DNA of 64,000 nt. It comes from Blautia liquoris (GTDB lineage Bacteria; Bacillota; Clostridia; Lachnospirales; Lachnospiraceae). Under the pieces are notes generated by a model that searched no databases, was not told the origin of the DNA, and saw only the letters and a list, made by a program, of their open reading frames with translations. Made by a program: the position numbers and the translations under genes. The stretch is from the NCBI RefSeq assembly GCF_015159595.1, contig NZ_CP063304.1:2852001-2916000 (forward strand), read 5' to 3'. Shown here one piece after another: positions 28,040-35,480 of the stretch; the first letter of the stretch is position 1, and each line of letters begins with the position of its first letter.

Positions 28040-29190
28040 CACGCCACCGCCTTTTCATCGGCAGCATTTGAATAATCAAAACGCCAATTCCATATCCAAA
28101 GTACAACAATTATCTCATTGTTGTAACCCCCCGTATTCTCGGCCATTAATCTATTGTAGAAGCCAATATACTTCTTCTTCATAACTTCTGTATTATATAT
28201 TTCCAATGCATCCTGGTACGCCCTTTCCGTAAGCTCCGACGGGAATTTCTTCATTGCTGCCTTTATTTTCTCCGCATACTCTTCTACAGTTTCACAGACG
28301 TAACCATTAACGCCATCCTTAATAACACTCTTGTTTCGCATCGTATTGCTTACCAGAATAAGCTTCTCGATATACATGTTCTCACTCATAGCGATTGCTT
28401 CACGAAGACTACAGAGAATAAAAGCATCCCCCCCCTTTGCCATAGCAAGTGCCTCCTTGCTCGGCTTCCAACCTGTGACTTTCATGTTTGGAGTCGTCAG
28501 TTCACCATTGCCTATCCAAACAAACCGTGCTTCCGGCACCAGTTCTGCAATCCGGTTAAAGAGCTGCGGCTGCTTCTGGACACAGGCGCGTCCGAGCGTG
28601 AATACCGTAAACTTGTCGTTATGCACCGGTTCGATGCCATCAAGAGAGGCTGACAAATCAGCAAGGTTCACACCAGTCTCTATGTAAGCAGTTCTCTTGC
28701 AGAGTGTCTTTGCTACCTCGTCTTCGCTCTCACAGCAGGTTAGTGTCATGGAGCTTGTCTTTCCAAGAATTTTCTCCATCAACTTGTACATAACACTCTT
28801 CTTGCCAGGACCCATCAAGATGTGAGCATATCCGTGCGGAGTATAGGCAACTGTATTATTTTTCCCTTTATAGGCAAGACGCCCCATTCCGCCGGCAATT
28901 GAGGAATGAAGATGAATCACATCAGGCTGAACCTTTTTTTCAATAGCCTGCAGTTCTCTGATGACTTTGATGTCATTAGGAATGTTCGTAAGACCTTTTT
29001 CACTAAAGCTCTTGACCTGAATCAGATGAACACGCTTGTCCAAGAAGTCTTTGTAGTTCTTCGGTATCTGAGGGCGGAGAGAATAGGCAAGATAAACGTC
29101 AAAATCATCACACATATCATTGCAAAGCTTAGAAACATACGTAAAAACGTCTCCACCAAACGCCTCGCAAACCATTAGAATCTTTTTCAT
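28039..29190 (-). CDS. GT4 glycosyltransferase with aberrant C-terminus
   Basis: 383 residues. It has KILMVCEAFGGDVFTYVSKL, VIHLHSSIAGGMGRLAY and AYTPHGYAHILMG in the N-domain, and FTLGRACVQKQPQLFNRI and DAFILCSLREAIAMSENMYIEKLILVSN in the C-domain. The EX7E motif is shortened (REAIAMSENM), unlike canonical GT4. After FYNRLMAENTGG the last ~28 residues (Trp-rich) look unlike a family C-terminus and may reflect a small frameshift near a run of six C/G at 28130. The gene probably remains active because the catalytic domains are complete. Confidence 0.83.
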   Translation of the reverse strand: MKKILMVCEAFGGDVFTYVSKLCNDMCDDFDVYLAYSLRPQIPKNYKDFLDKRVHLIQVKSFSEKGLTNIPNDIKVIRELQAIEKKVQPDVIHLHSSIAGGMGRLAYKGKNNTVAYTPHGYAHILMGPGKKSVMYKLMEKILGKTSSMTLTCCESEDEVAKTLCKRTAYIETGVNLADLSASLDGIEPVHNDKFTVFTLGRACVQKQPQLFNRIAELVPEARFVWIGNGELTTPNMKVTGWKPSKEALAMAKGGDAFILCSLREAIAMSENMYIEKLILVSNTMRNKSVIKDGVNGYVCETVEEYAEKIKAAMKKFPSELTERAYQDALEIYNTEVMKKKYIGFYNRLMAENTGGYNNEIIVVLWIWNWRFDYSNAADEKAVA

Positions 29191-29206
29191 AAGGCACTCC
29201 CCATCC

Positions 29207-30319
29207 TCAGCCCAGTGCTTTCTTACTCATCTCCAGTGCTGAAGCTACAACGGCATCCATGTCATAGTATTTGTACTCGCCCAGACGCCCGCCGAAGATG
29301 ATGTTCTCCTCCGCCTCGGCCAGTTTCCTGTATTCGGCATATAGCTTCCCGTTCTTCGCATCGTTCACAGGATAGTACGGCTCGTCTCCTGGTTTCCACT
29401 CGGAGCTGTATTCACGGCTGATAATCGTCTTCGGCAGATCATTGCCGTCTTTGTCTTTGCCGAACTCGAACCATTTGTGCTCAATAATGCGGATCCACGG
29501 GGTCTCACGATCCGTATAGTTCACAGCTGCATTGCCCTGGAAATTCGGCTTATCAAGGATTTCATTTTCAAATCTCACACTCCGATACTCCAAATAGCCG
29601 AGAGAATAGTTGAAGTAGGCATCAATCGGTCCAGTGTAGATGACCTTCTCAGCGAGCTTGTCCAGTTCAGCTCTATTCTCCAAATAGTCCACACCAAGCC
29701 TCACTTCAATACCGTCCAACATGTGCTCAACCATCTTCGTATAGCCGCCGATGGGGATACCCTGGTAGAGTGCATTGAAATAGTTGTTGTCGAAAGTCAG
29801 ACGTACAGGTAGGCGCTTAATGATAAAAGCGGGTAGATCCTTGCAGTCGCGGCCCCACTGCTTTTCGGTGTAGCCCTTGACTAGCTTTTCGTAGATATTA
29901 CGTCCCACAAGGCTTATTGCCTGTTCCTCCAGGTTCTTCGGTTCACTCGTAATCTCTTTGCGCTGCTCGTCGATCTTAGCTTGCGCCTCTTCCGGCGTAA
30001 CCACAGCCCACATTTTGTTGAAGGTGTACATATTAAAAGGCATGGAGTACAGCTCACCTTTATAGTTAGCGACCGGAGAATTCGTAAAACGGTTGAAGAT
30101 GGTAAAAGCTTGTAGGTACTCCCACACGGTTTTATTGTTCGTGTGGAAAATATGCGCACCATATTTGTGGAAATTGATGCCCTCTATCTTTTCTGTATAA
30201 ACATTTCCCGCTATGTTCGCCCGCTTGTCTATAACAAGCACTGACTTACCTTTTGCTTTCGCTTGTTGCGCAAACGTGACTCCATAAAGGCCAGAGCCTA
30301 CTACCAAATAATCGTACAT
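29207..30319 (-). CDS. glf: UDP-galactopyranose mutase
   Basis: 370 residues, typical length. The FAD-binding GxGxxG is at the very N-terminus (VVGSGLYGVTFAQQA), followed by KSVLVIDKRANIAGNVYTE and the HKYGAHIFHTNN loop that closes over the substrate. The C-terminal half contains AVNYTDRETPWIRIIEHKWF and FGGRLGEYKYYDMDAVV. It converts UDP-Galp to UDP-Galf in the cytosol using reduced FAD. A strong GAGGGAG site precedes the ATG. It is the first gene after the 0.5 kb gap, heading the glycosyltransferase part of the capsule operon. Confidence 0.96.
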   Translation of the reverse strand: MYDYLVVGSGLYGVTFAQQAKAKGKSVLVIDKRANIAGNVYTEKIEGINFHKYGAHIFHTNNKTVWEYLQAFTIFNRFTNSPVANYKGELYSMPFNMYTFNKMWAVVTPEEAQAKIDEQRKEITSEPKNLEEQAISLVGRNIYEKLVKGYTEKQWGRDCKDLPAFIIKRLPVRLTFDNNYFNALYQGIPIGGYTKMVEHMLDGIEVRLGVDYLENRAELDKLAEKVIYTGPIDAYFNYSLGYLEYRSVRFENEILDKPNFQGNAAVNYTDRETPWIRIIEHKWFEFGKDKDGNDLPKTIISREYSSEWKPGDEPYYPVNDAKNGKLYAEYRKLAEAEENIIFGGRLGEYKYYDMDAVVASALEMSKKALG

Positions 30320-30830
30320 AAATTTCTCCCTCGTATTCCTTTATTCTGTTTATCTGCCTTTGTCATAATTTCCCCGCCGTCTTTCACAGCATCACCAACG
30401 TTCGCGGCCCGCGCGGCAGACCTCTCACACAACCCATTGTCCACAAAAAGGGGTAAACTACTAAAATCCGTCAGCTTTTAGGGGTACGCGATCCAAATTT
30501 GTCCATTTTCTGGGGCACAGTTGACTCTCCGTACCCTAATCCGTAGACACCGGCTATCATATCTGCATGTGACAGGGCTGTACTTAATTTTCAGTGCCTA
30601 TTTCTCAACTCCTTTGTTTTATCTTGCTTAAATGTTTCTCTATAATCCACACTGTGGTAAATCAGAATCGTGTTTATCACAGCGGCTTGTTTTCTGATAA
30701 GAACATCAAGATAGATCTACGCTATATTTCTTGTAACCAGTGACTATCTGATAAGGTAGATCAAAAGCAATTAATAAAATATAGCACTATGGTGTAAAAG
30801 AATCTTTTAATCCTACATTATTATATATCT
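30320..30830. other. Capsule-locus gap, no gene
   Basis: About 510 bp between the phosphoglycosyltransferase stop and glf. No reading frame is convincing. A 21-bp imperfect palindrome around CTAAAATCC..TTTTAG lies at 30459-30480. Sequence such as GGGGTA near 30450 and 30482 hints at an old insertion-element scar but is too short to assign. A promoter for glf may lie here. Confidence 0.35.
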
Positions 30831-32246
30831 TTATGAAGCCCCATCCCCCGAAACCATCCCCTTAACCGTCTTAAGGATAATCTTAAAATCCAACCCAAAA
30901 CTCCATGTCCTGATATAGTCTTCATCTAACTTAACAACGTCCTCAAAGTCCGTGATATCGCTTCTGCCGCTGATCTGCCACATCCCGGTGATTCCCGGCT
31001 TTGCGGCCATGCGGATTCGATGCCTCGGTGAATACTTTTCCCATTCATCGATGGTCGGCGGCCTTGTGCCTACCAGACTCATATCGCCTTTTAAGACATT
31101 GAAGAACTGTGGGAATTCATCCAGGCTGTGATTTCGGATGAAGTGTCCGATTCCCTTGATAATTCTGGGATCGTTGTCCATCTTGAACATCATCCCATCT
31201 TTGATCTTGTTTTGTTTCATCAGCTCTTTTTTTCGTTCTTCCGCATCCATATACATGCTTCGAAACTTGTACATCTTAAAGATCCGTCCGTTCTTACCGA
31301 TGCGCATCTGAGCAAAGAAAATCGGTCCCGGAGATTTGACAAAGATAATTGGAGCTAAAAAAACGAACAACAAAAGAGCGATAAAAGATCCGGCAAGACC
31401 TCCGCAGATATCCATCAGACGCTTCAATATCGCCTGGCGGGTATCCAGCGTGTTAACCGTGCTTGTGATGACCGTATAGCCTGCCATACTCTGAACGATC
31501 TTTTTCGTTGACTGAAGTTCATCGATTCTTGCAATTCGTAAGTGAACGGTGATTCCCATCATTTCACAAATCTCAATCAGTTCTGTCGGCAGCTTCTGTC
31601 TTTCCGGAATGTTCACAAACACCTCATCCACCCAGTTCTTTAAGAGGTACTCTTCCGCATCATCTTTGTAAGCAACGGCCGGAATACCGGAGAAATAATC
31701 TCCTACGCAATTGCGGTCGAGAAGAATCAGGCCGGTGATCTTTAGTCCATAGGTATTGTTTTTTTTAATGACGTCTACGGTCTTTGTCGCATACTCACTA
31801 GTCGTGACAATAACAAAAGAACGATTTCCATTCTCTGCAAAATATATGGTAAGTACCTTTTTCCAGACATTTCGAACCATATAACTGAATACGATATGTA
31901 ATGCCCATCCCAACAGGAAGACGGCTCTTGAAAACTGTGGCGCAATTCTCAGTAAATATAATAAAATCGACAGGACTGCCCAGACTTCACTGGTATGTAT
32001 AATAACTGCTTTTAATTCTTTTAGGTATCCGCGCTTCAATATATTTTTGTAACTTGGAAATGAAACACCAACCAGAATTTCGATAAAGATAAGAACACAC
32101 GCAACCGTTCGATACTCATCTTCCCCGAACAGCCCCCTGCCATCCCGGAGCAGGCAGGCCAGCCAATACGCGATTTCAACACAGATAATATCCCAGAGAA
32201 TGAAATCATAATGTTTCATCCAGCCGCTGTTAAATTTTCTATACAT
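30831..32246 (-). CDS. Polyprenyl-phosphate glycosylphosphotransferase (initiating)
   Basis: About 471 residues. Four to five N-terminal membrane helices and a CoA-binding-like middle domain are followed by the bacterial sugar transferase domain (last ~200 residues). That domain has KRLMDICGGLAGSFIALLLF, SPGPIFFAQMRIGKNGRIFKMYKFRSM, and HSLDEFPQFFNVLKGDMSLVGTRPPTIDE with the catalytic DE pair and the PRP-like TRPP loop. It transfers hexose-1-phosphate (commonly Gal or Glc) to undecaprenyl phosphate, beginning the repeat unit. ATG 32246 with GGTGG spacing is preferred to TTG 32276. Confidence 0.92.
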   Translation of the reverse strand: MYRKFNSGWMKHYDFILWDIICVEIAYWLACLLRDGRGLFGEDEYRTVACVLIFIEILVGVSFPSYKNILKRGYLKELKAVIIHTSEVWAVLSILLYLLRIAPQFSRAVFLLGWALHIVFSYMVRNVWKKVLTIYFAENGNRSFVIVTTSEYATKTVDVIKKNNTYGLKITGLILLDRNCVGDYFSGIPAVAYKDDAEEYLLKNWVDEVFVNIPERQKLPTELIEICEMMGITVHLRIARIDELQSTKKIVQSMAGYTVITSTVNTLDTRQAILKRLMDICGGLAGSFIALLLFVFLAPIIFVKSPGPIFFAQMRIGKNGRIFKMYKFRSMYMDAEERKKELMKQNKIKDGMMFKMDNDPRIIKGIGHFIRNHSLDEFPQFFNVLKGDMSLVGTRPPTIDEWEKYSPRHRIRMAAKPGITGMWQISGRSDITDFEDVVKLDEDYIRTWSFGLDFKIILKTVKGMVSGDGAS

Positions 32247-32301
32247 AGCAGACCACCGCCCCTCCTCATCTTGCAAGGGTCAAAAGCCTCCCCTTGTATC
32301 T

Positions 32302-33048
32302 TTATTGAACCGTTACTTTCAGTACCGCTACATTGGATGAATTGCCGGCACTGTCCACGACATGGTAGTGTAGTTCATAATTTCCTGCCGCAGCCGTATT
32401 TACCTCGCCGTCAATCTGTACTCTCTGGTAAAGACTGTCTTTTTCATCGACATCATCCACAATGCTCTTTACATAGGTCAGCGGTTTGAATGCACTTCCC
32501 AGAGGCACCGAGATCTCATACTGTACCAGCTGAATCTCCGGACTTCCATTTGGAAGATTTTTGATCGCCTCCGCATTCGCCGCTTCCCCGTCTGTCTGCG
32601 GCTCATTCGCAGGGTCCGGTACTGCGGGCACATCTGCAGGCTGAGTGTCATCGGGCTGAGGTTCCTGTGTCGGTTCCGGTTCCTTTTCATCGGCTTCAGG
32701 TTCCGAACTGTCTGCGGCTTCAGCCGTGCGGTAATCGACCGTTCTAGATTTCTTGGTCACATTATTCTTGCTGTCTTTTGCCACATATACAACAACAGCT
32801 TTTGTCCTGTCTGCATTCGGACGTACTGCTTCGATCATCAGGGTTTTCGTGACGTCGCCTTCCCGCTTGTCTTTTGCTTTCACTCCCTTCAGCAGATCTT
32901 TCGTATCGGTTCCTTCTACGTAAGATTTGTTCCCATCTGGTATTGTAATCTCCGGTCCTTTATTGTCCTTTGTGACATAAATCGCTCCCAGGCCAACGCC
33001 CATCAGAACGCACAGCACCGTCATTACCGCTGTTACTCCTCGTCTCAT
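32302..33048 (-). CDS. Secreted Ig-like (DUF5011-type) surface protein
   Basis: About 248 residues. One N-terminal membrane helix (TAVMTVLCVLMGVGLGAIYV) is followed by an Ig-like domain (GPEITIPDGNKSYVEGTDTKDLLKGVKAKDKREGDVT), a Pro/Glu/Asp-rich spacer (~115-160), and a second Ig-like domain ending ELHYHVVDSAGNSSNVAVLKVTV. This pattern matches DUF5011-type repeats. The ATG 33048 overlaps the kinase stop, so it is co-translated with CpsD and lies inside the capsule regulatory block. It might tether or organise the polymer at the surface (inference). Confidence 0.82.
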   Translation of the reverse strand: MRRGVTAVMTVLCVLMGVGLGAIYVTKDNKGPEITIPDGNKSYVEGTDTKDLLKGVKAKDKREGDVTKTLMIEAVRPNADRTKAVVVYVAKDSKNNVTKKSRTVDYRTAEAADSSEPEADEKEPEPTQEPQPDDTQPADVPAVPDPANEPQTDGEAANAEAIKNLPNGSPEIQLVQYEISVPLGSAFKPLTYVKSIVDDVDEKDSLYQRVQIDGEVNTAAAGNYELHYHVVDSAGNSSNVAVLKVTVQ

Positions 33049-33755
33049 CACTTGCTCTCCTGATTTTTCCCATATTCTCCGTAATACTTGCCATAGTACT
33101 GTCCATGACTGTGTTTCTGCACATCGACCTTATTCAAGATCACACCCAGAATCGGTGAATTACTCTTTTCGAGCTGACCTTTGACTTCCTGTGCAAACCG
33201 ATAGCTGATTAAACCGGATTCGATCACCATGATAGATCCGTCGCAGATATCCGCCACGATCGCCGCATCGATCACGCTTCCAAGAGGCGGCGTATCGATG
33301 ACAATATAGTCATAGACCTTTCGCAAGGCTTCTATGGTCGTTTTAAATTTCGTCCCGCCCAGCAGTTCTGCCGGGTTCGGCGGGAATGGGCCGGAGTAGA
33401 TCAGATGAAAGTTCTTCACATTGGTCTGGCATATCGTATCCTGGATACTGCATTGTCCCGAGAGATAATGCGTCAGGCCCATAATTCCTTTCTGAGAGAC
33501 CACCGTTCTTCCCACCAACACTGATTTTCTGAGGTCCGCATCGATCAGAAGAACTTTCTTCCCGCTTTCCGCAAGAGAGATCGACAGCTGCATCGACACA
33601 CTGCTCTTTCCCTCGTTTGGTGTACAACTTGTAACCGCAATTACTTTCTTATCTTCCCCGCAGAACTGAAGGTTTGTACGCAGAGATTTGTAAGCCTCCG
33701 ACACTTGGTATCCCATCTTGTCATGTTTTACTCTTACCTGATTCACTTCTGTCAT
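33048..33755 (-). CDS. cpsD: Capsule tyrosine kinase (CpsD/CapB-type BY-kinase)
   Basis: 235 residues. Walker A SCTPNEGKSS (~44-53), Walker A' KVLLIDADLRKS, and Walker B YDYIVIDTPP are all present. The C-terminal cluster HGQYYGKYYGEYGK has five tyrosines, the autophosphorylation tail. It needs CpsC for membrane recruitment and activation and CpsB for dephosphorylation, both encoded directly upstream. The GGAGG abuts the ATG at 33755; a GTG three codons later has better spacing. Confidence 0.94.
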   Translation of the reverse strand: MTEVNQVRVKHDKMGYQVSEAYKSLRTNLQFCGEDKKVIAVTSCTPNEGKSSVSMQLSISLAESGKKVLLIDADLRKSVLVGRTVVSQKGIMGLTHYLSGQCSIQDTICQTNVKNFHLIYSGPFPPNPAELLGGTKFKTTIEALRKVYDYIVIDTPPLGSVIDAAIVADICDGSIMVIESGLISYRFAQEVKGQLEKSNSPILGVILNKVDVQKHSHGQYYGKYYGEYGKNQESK

Positions 33756-33761
33756 CCTCCG

Positions 33762-34493
33762 TTATTTCCTGCGCGCTTTCTTATTCTTTTTCTTTTTTTG
33801 ATTTCCGTCCTCAAGCGGAATTACACCCATCGTACTCAAGTTCAGGTACCGTTCTACATCTTCTGACGTCTTGATCGTGTCATTGCTCATATAATTAATC
33901 AGAACAATCGCGATTGCCGCAACTGCCCCTAGAAATGCACCGATCACGGCATTTTTCTTCATGCTCGGGCTATCCGGCGTATCCGGAATGTTGGCCTGTT
34001 CCACCACATTGACAGCCTCGGTATTCATAACCTTTTGTATATGTTCCGCCGCTTCATTCCTCACGGCATTTGCAATCTTGCTGGCCTCATAGGGGTCATC
34101 ATCAGAAACTTTGATCGTGATCACACGGGTATCCGTTGGCGTGGTGACGTCCATCTTACCCAGCAGTTCCTCATCTGTGATATCCAGATTCAGATCGTTG
34201 ATGACACTCTCGGTCACCTGACGGCTTTTGATGAGCTCCATATAATCTTTCGTGAGCATAGCACCTGCCTGCAGATCGCCATTCGTCACGGTGTTGCTGT
34301 CCTGCTTAGTCAGAACGTACAGTTTGGTAGTAGAGGTGTATTTTGGCGTGATGAAGACCTTTGTCACAAGCATAAACATCAGCATCAGTGTGAGAGCCGA
34401 CAAGAAGATCATTCCCTTGTTGTCCCACAGTTCTTTGATTAACTCTACCAGATTAATCTCAATTACGTCATTGTCCTGTTGATTTGATTCCAT
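33762..34493 (-). CDS. cpsC: Capsule chain-length regulator (CpsC/Wzz-type)
   Basis: 243 residues. The N-terminal NLVELIKELWDNKGMIFLSALTLMLMFMLVT helix and the C-terminal IGAFLGAVAAIAIVLINYM helix frame an extracellular Wzz domain (SRQVTESVINDLNLDITDEELLGKMDV). It ends in a basic tail KKKKNKKARRK. It activates the BY-kinase CpsD and influences polymer length. AGGAGA precedes the ATG; it is 6 bp from cpsD. Confidence 0.94.
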   Translation of the reverse strand: MESNQQDNDVIEINLVELIKELWDNKGMIFLSALTLMLMFMLVTKVFITPKYTSTTKLYVLTKQDSNTVTNGDLQAGAMLTKDYMELIKSRQVTESVINDLNLDITDEELLGKMDVTTPTDTRVITIKVSDDDPYEASKIANAVRNEAAEHIQKVMNTEAVNVVEQANIPDTPDSPSMKKNAVIGAFLGAVAAIAIVLINYMSNDTIKTSEDVERYLNLSTMGVIPLEDGNQKKKKNKKARRK

Positions 34494-34502
34494 CGCTTTC
34501 TC

Positions 34503-35228
34503 CTAGTGATTTTCCTTTAGTATTTCTGACGGGTTCTCTTCCAGAATGTGCCTTGTATAGGTAGTTCCCATCTTCTTTTGCATATAGGCTGCACATTCCC
34601 CCATCCGGGGAATTCTCTGATCGCTTCTGTGAGAATCACTGCCCACAAAATCGAGAAGATTCTCTTTCATCAGCCTTTTACAATATTTCTTTACCCCATG
34701 GCCAGATTTTCCTATGATACTCTCGGCATTGACCTGGACTGCTGCTCCCATCTGCCTGAGTTCGTCCACAAAATCCAGATCTTTATATGTCGCCTCGTAT
34801 CGCTCGATATGTGCCAGGATCGGCTGATAGCCATTCGACAGCAGCTGATAGCATCTCTCCTTGATGTATTCTTCTGAATCTGAATTGGAGAACTCGGTCA
34901 GAACAAAAGAAGAACCAGCAAGTGTCAGATGTTTTCTAATTTCAAAAAGCTCTGACATATCCATGCTGGTGTGTAGCTCACACCCCAGGAAAAGTCTCAA
35001 GTCTTTCGAAACCTTTCTGGCAGCAACTTGCTGAAGAGATCCAAATTTCTGTACAATTTTCTCTTCGGGTGTCTCAAACATATGTTTTCTGTAATGTGGA
35101 GTAAGAATGATAGTACGAACGCCGTCCTTATACTGTTTCTTCAACATCTGAATACTCTCATCCATTGATCTGGAGCCGTCATCTACCTCTGGCAGAATAT
35201 GGCAGTGAATATCGTATATATTGTCCAT
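34503..35228 (-). CDS. cpsB: Capsule tyrosine phosphatase (CpsB/PHP)
   Basis: About 241 residues. PHP-superfamily metal ligands are visible: DIHCHILPEVDDGS (HxH) at the N-terminus, TPHYRKHMF, FLGCELHT and FVGSDSHRSDQR. This is the manganese-dependent phosphatase of CpsD. The start at 35228 (MDNIYDIHCH) is supported by GGGGGAGGAG; the upstream in-frame extension lies in the leader. It is the first gene of the capsule operon. Confidence 0.94.
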   Translation of the reverse strand: MDNIYDIHCHILPEVDDGSRSMDESIQMLKKQYKDGVRTIILTPHYRKHMFETPEEKIVQKFGSLQQVAARKVSKDLRLFLGCELHTSMDMSELFEIRKHLTLAGSSFVLTEFSNSDSEEYIKERCYQLLSNGYQPILAHIERYEATYKDLDFVDELRQMGAAVQVNAESIIGKSGHGVKKYCKRLMKENLLDFVGSDSHRSDQRIPRMGECAAYMQKKMGTTYTRHILEENPSEILKENH

Positions 35229-35333
35229 GTCTCCTCCCCCACAAATTTTGATACCAGAAAGTGCGTTTTCATACGCAGGTATCACGAAATAAATTTCTAC
35301 GAAATATGACACAATCGCTCATACAGTATTTCT

Positions 35334-35366
35334 AGTATAACCCTTTTGGCTATTGTTAGCAACAAT
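35334..35366 (-). promoter_or_regulatory. Capsule operon promoter with palindromic operator
   Basis: Read on the minus strand, TTGCTA (35357-35362) and TATACT (35334-35339) are 17 bp apart, ~105 bp upstream of cpsB. The perfect palindrome ATTGTTAGCAACAAT (35352-35366) overlaps the -35, a position suited to a repressor. A second possible -10 (TTATAATG) lies ~75 bp further upstream. Confidence 0.6.
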
Positions 35367-35480
35367 TAATTTCATTTTGCGCATATTTTCGTCACCATTT
35401 ATTCACATTATAACACAATTTGGAAGATTCTGGAATCTGATTTTAACATCTGAATAAAGCTCTGAATATAGCTTAAATCA

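Noticed and set aside
30440-30560. IS21-type element end
   Set aside because: Short GGGGTA-like strings and a weak palindrome are present, but no transposase remnant or partner end is visible nearby.
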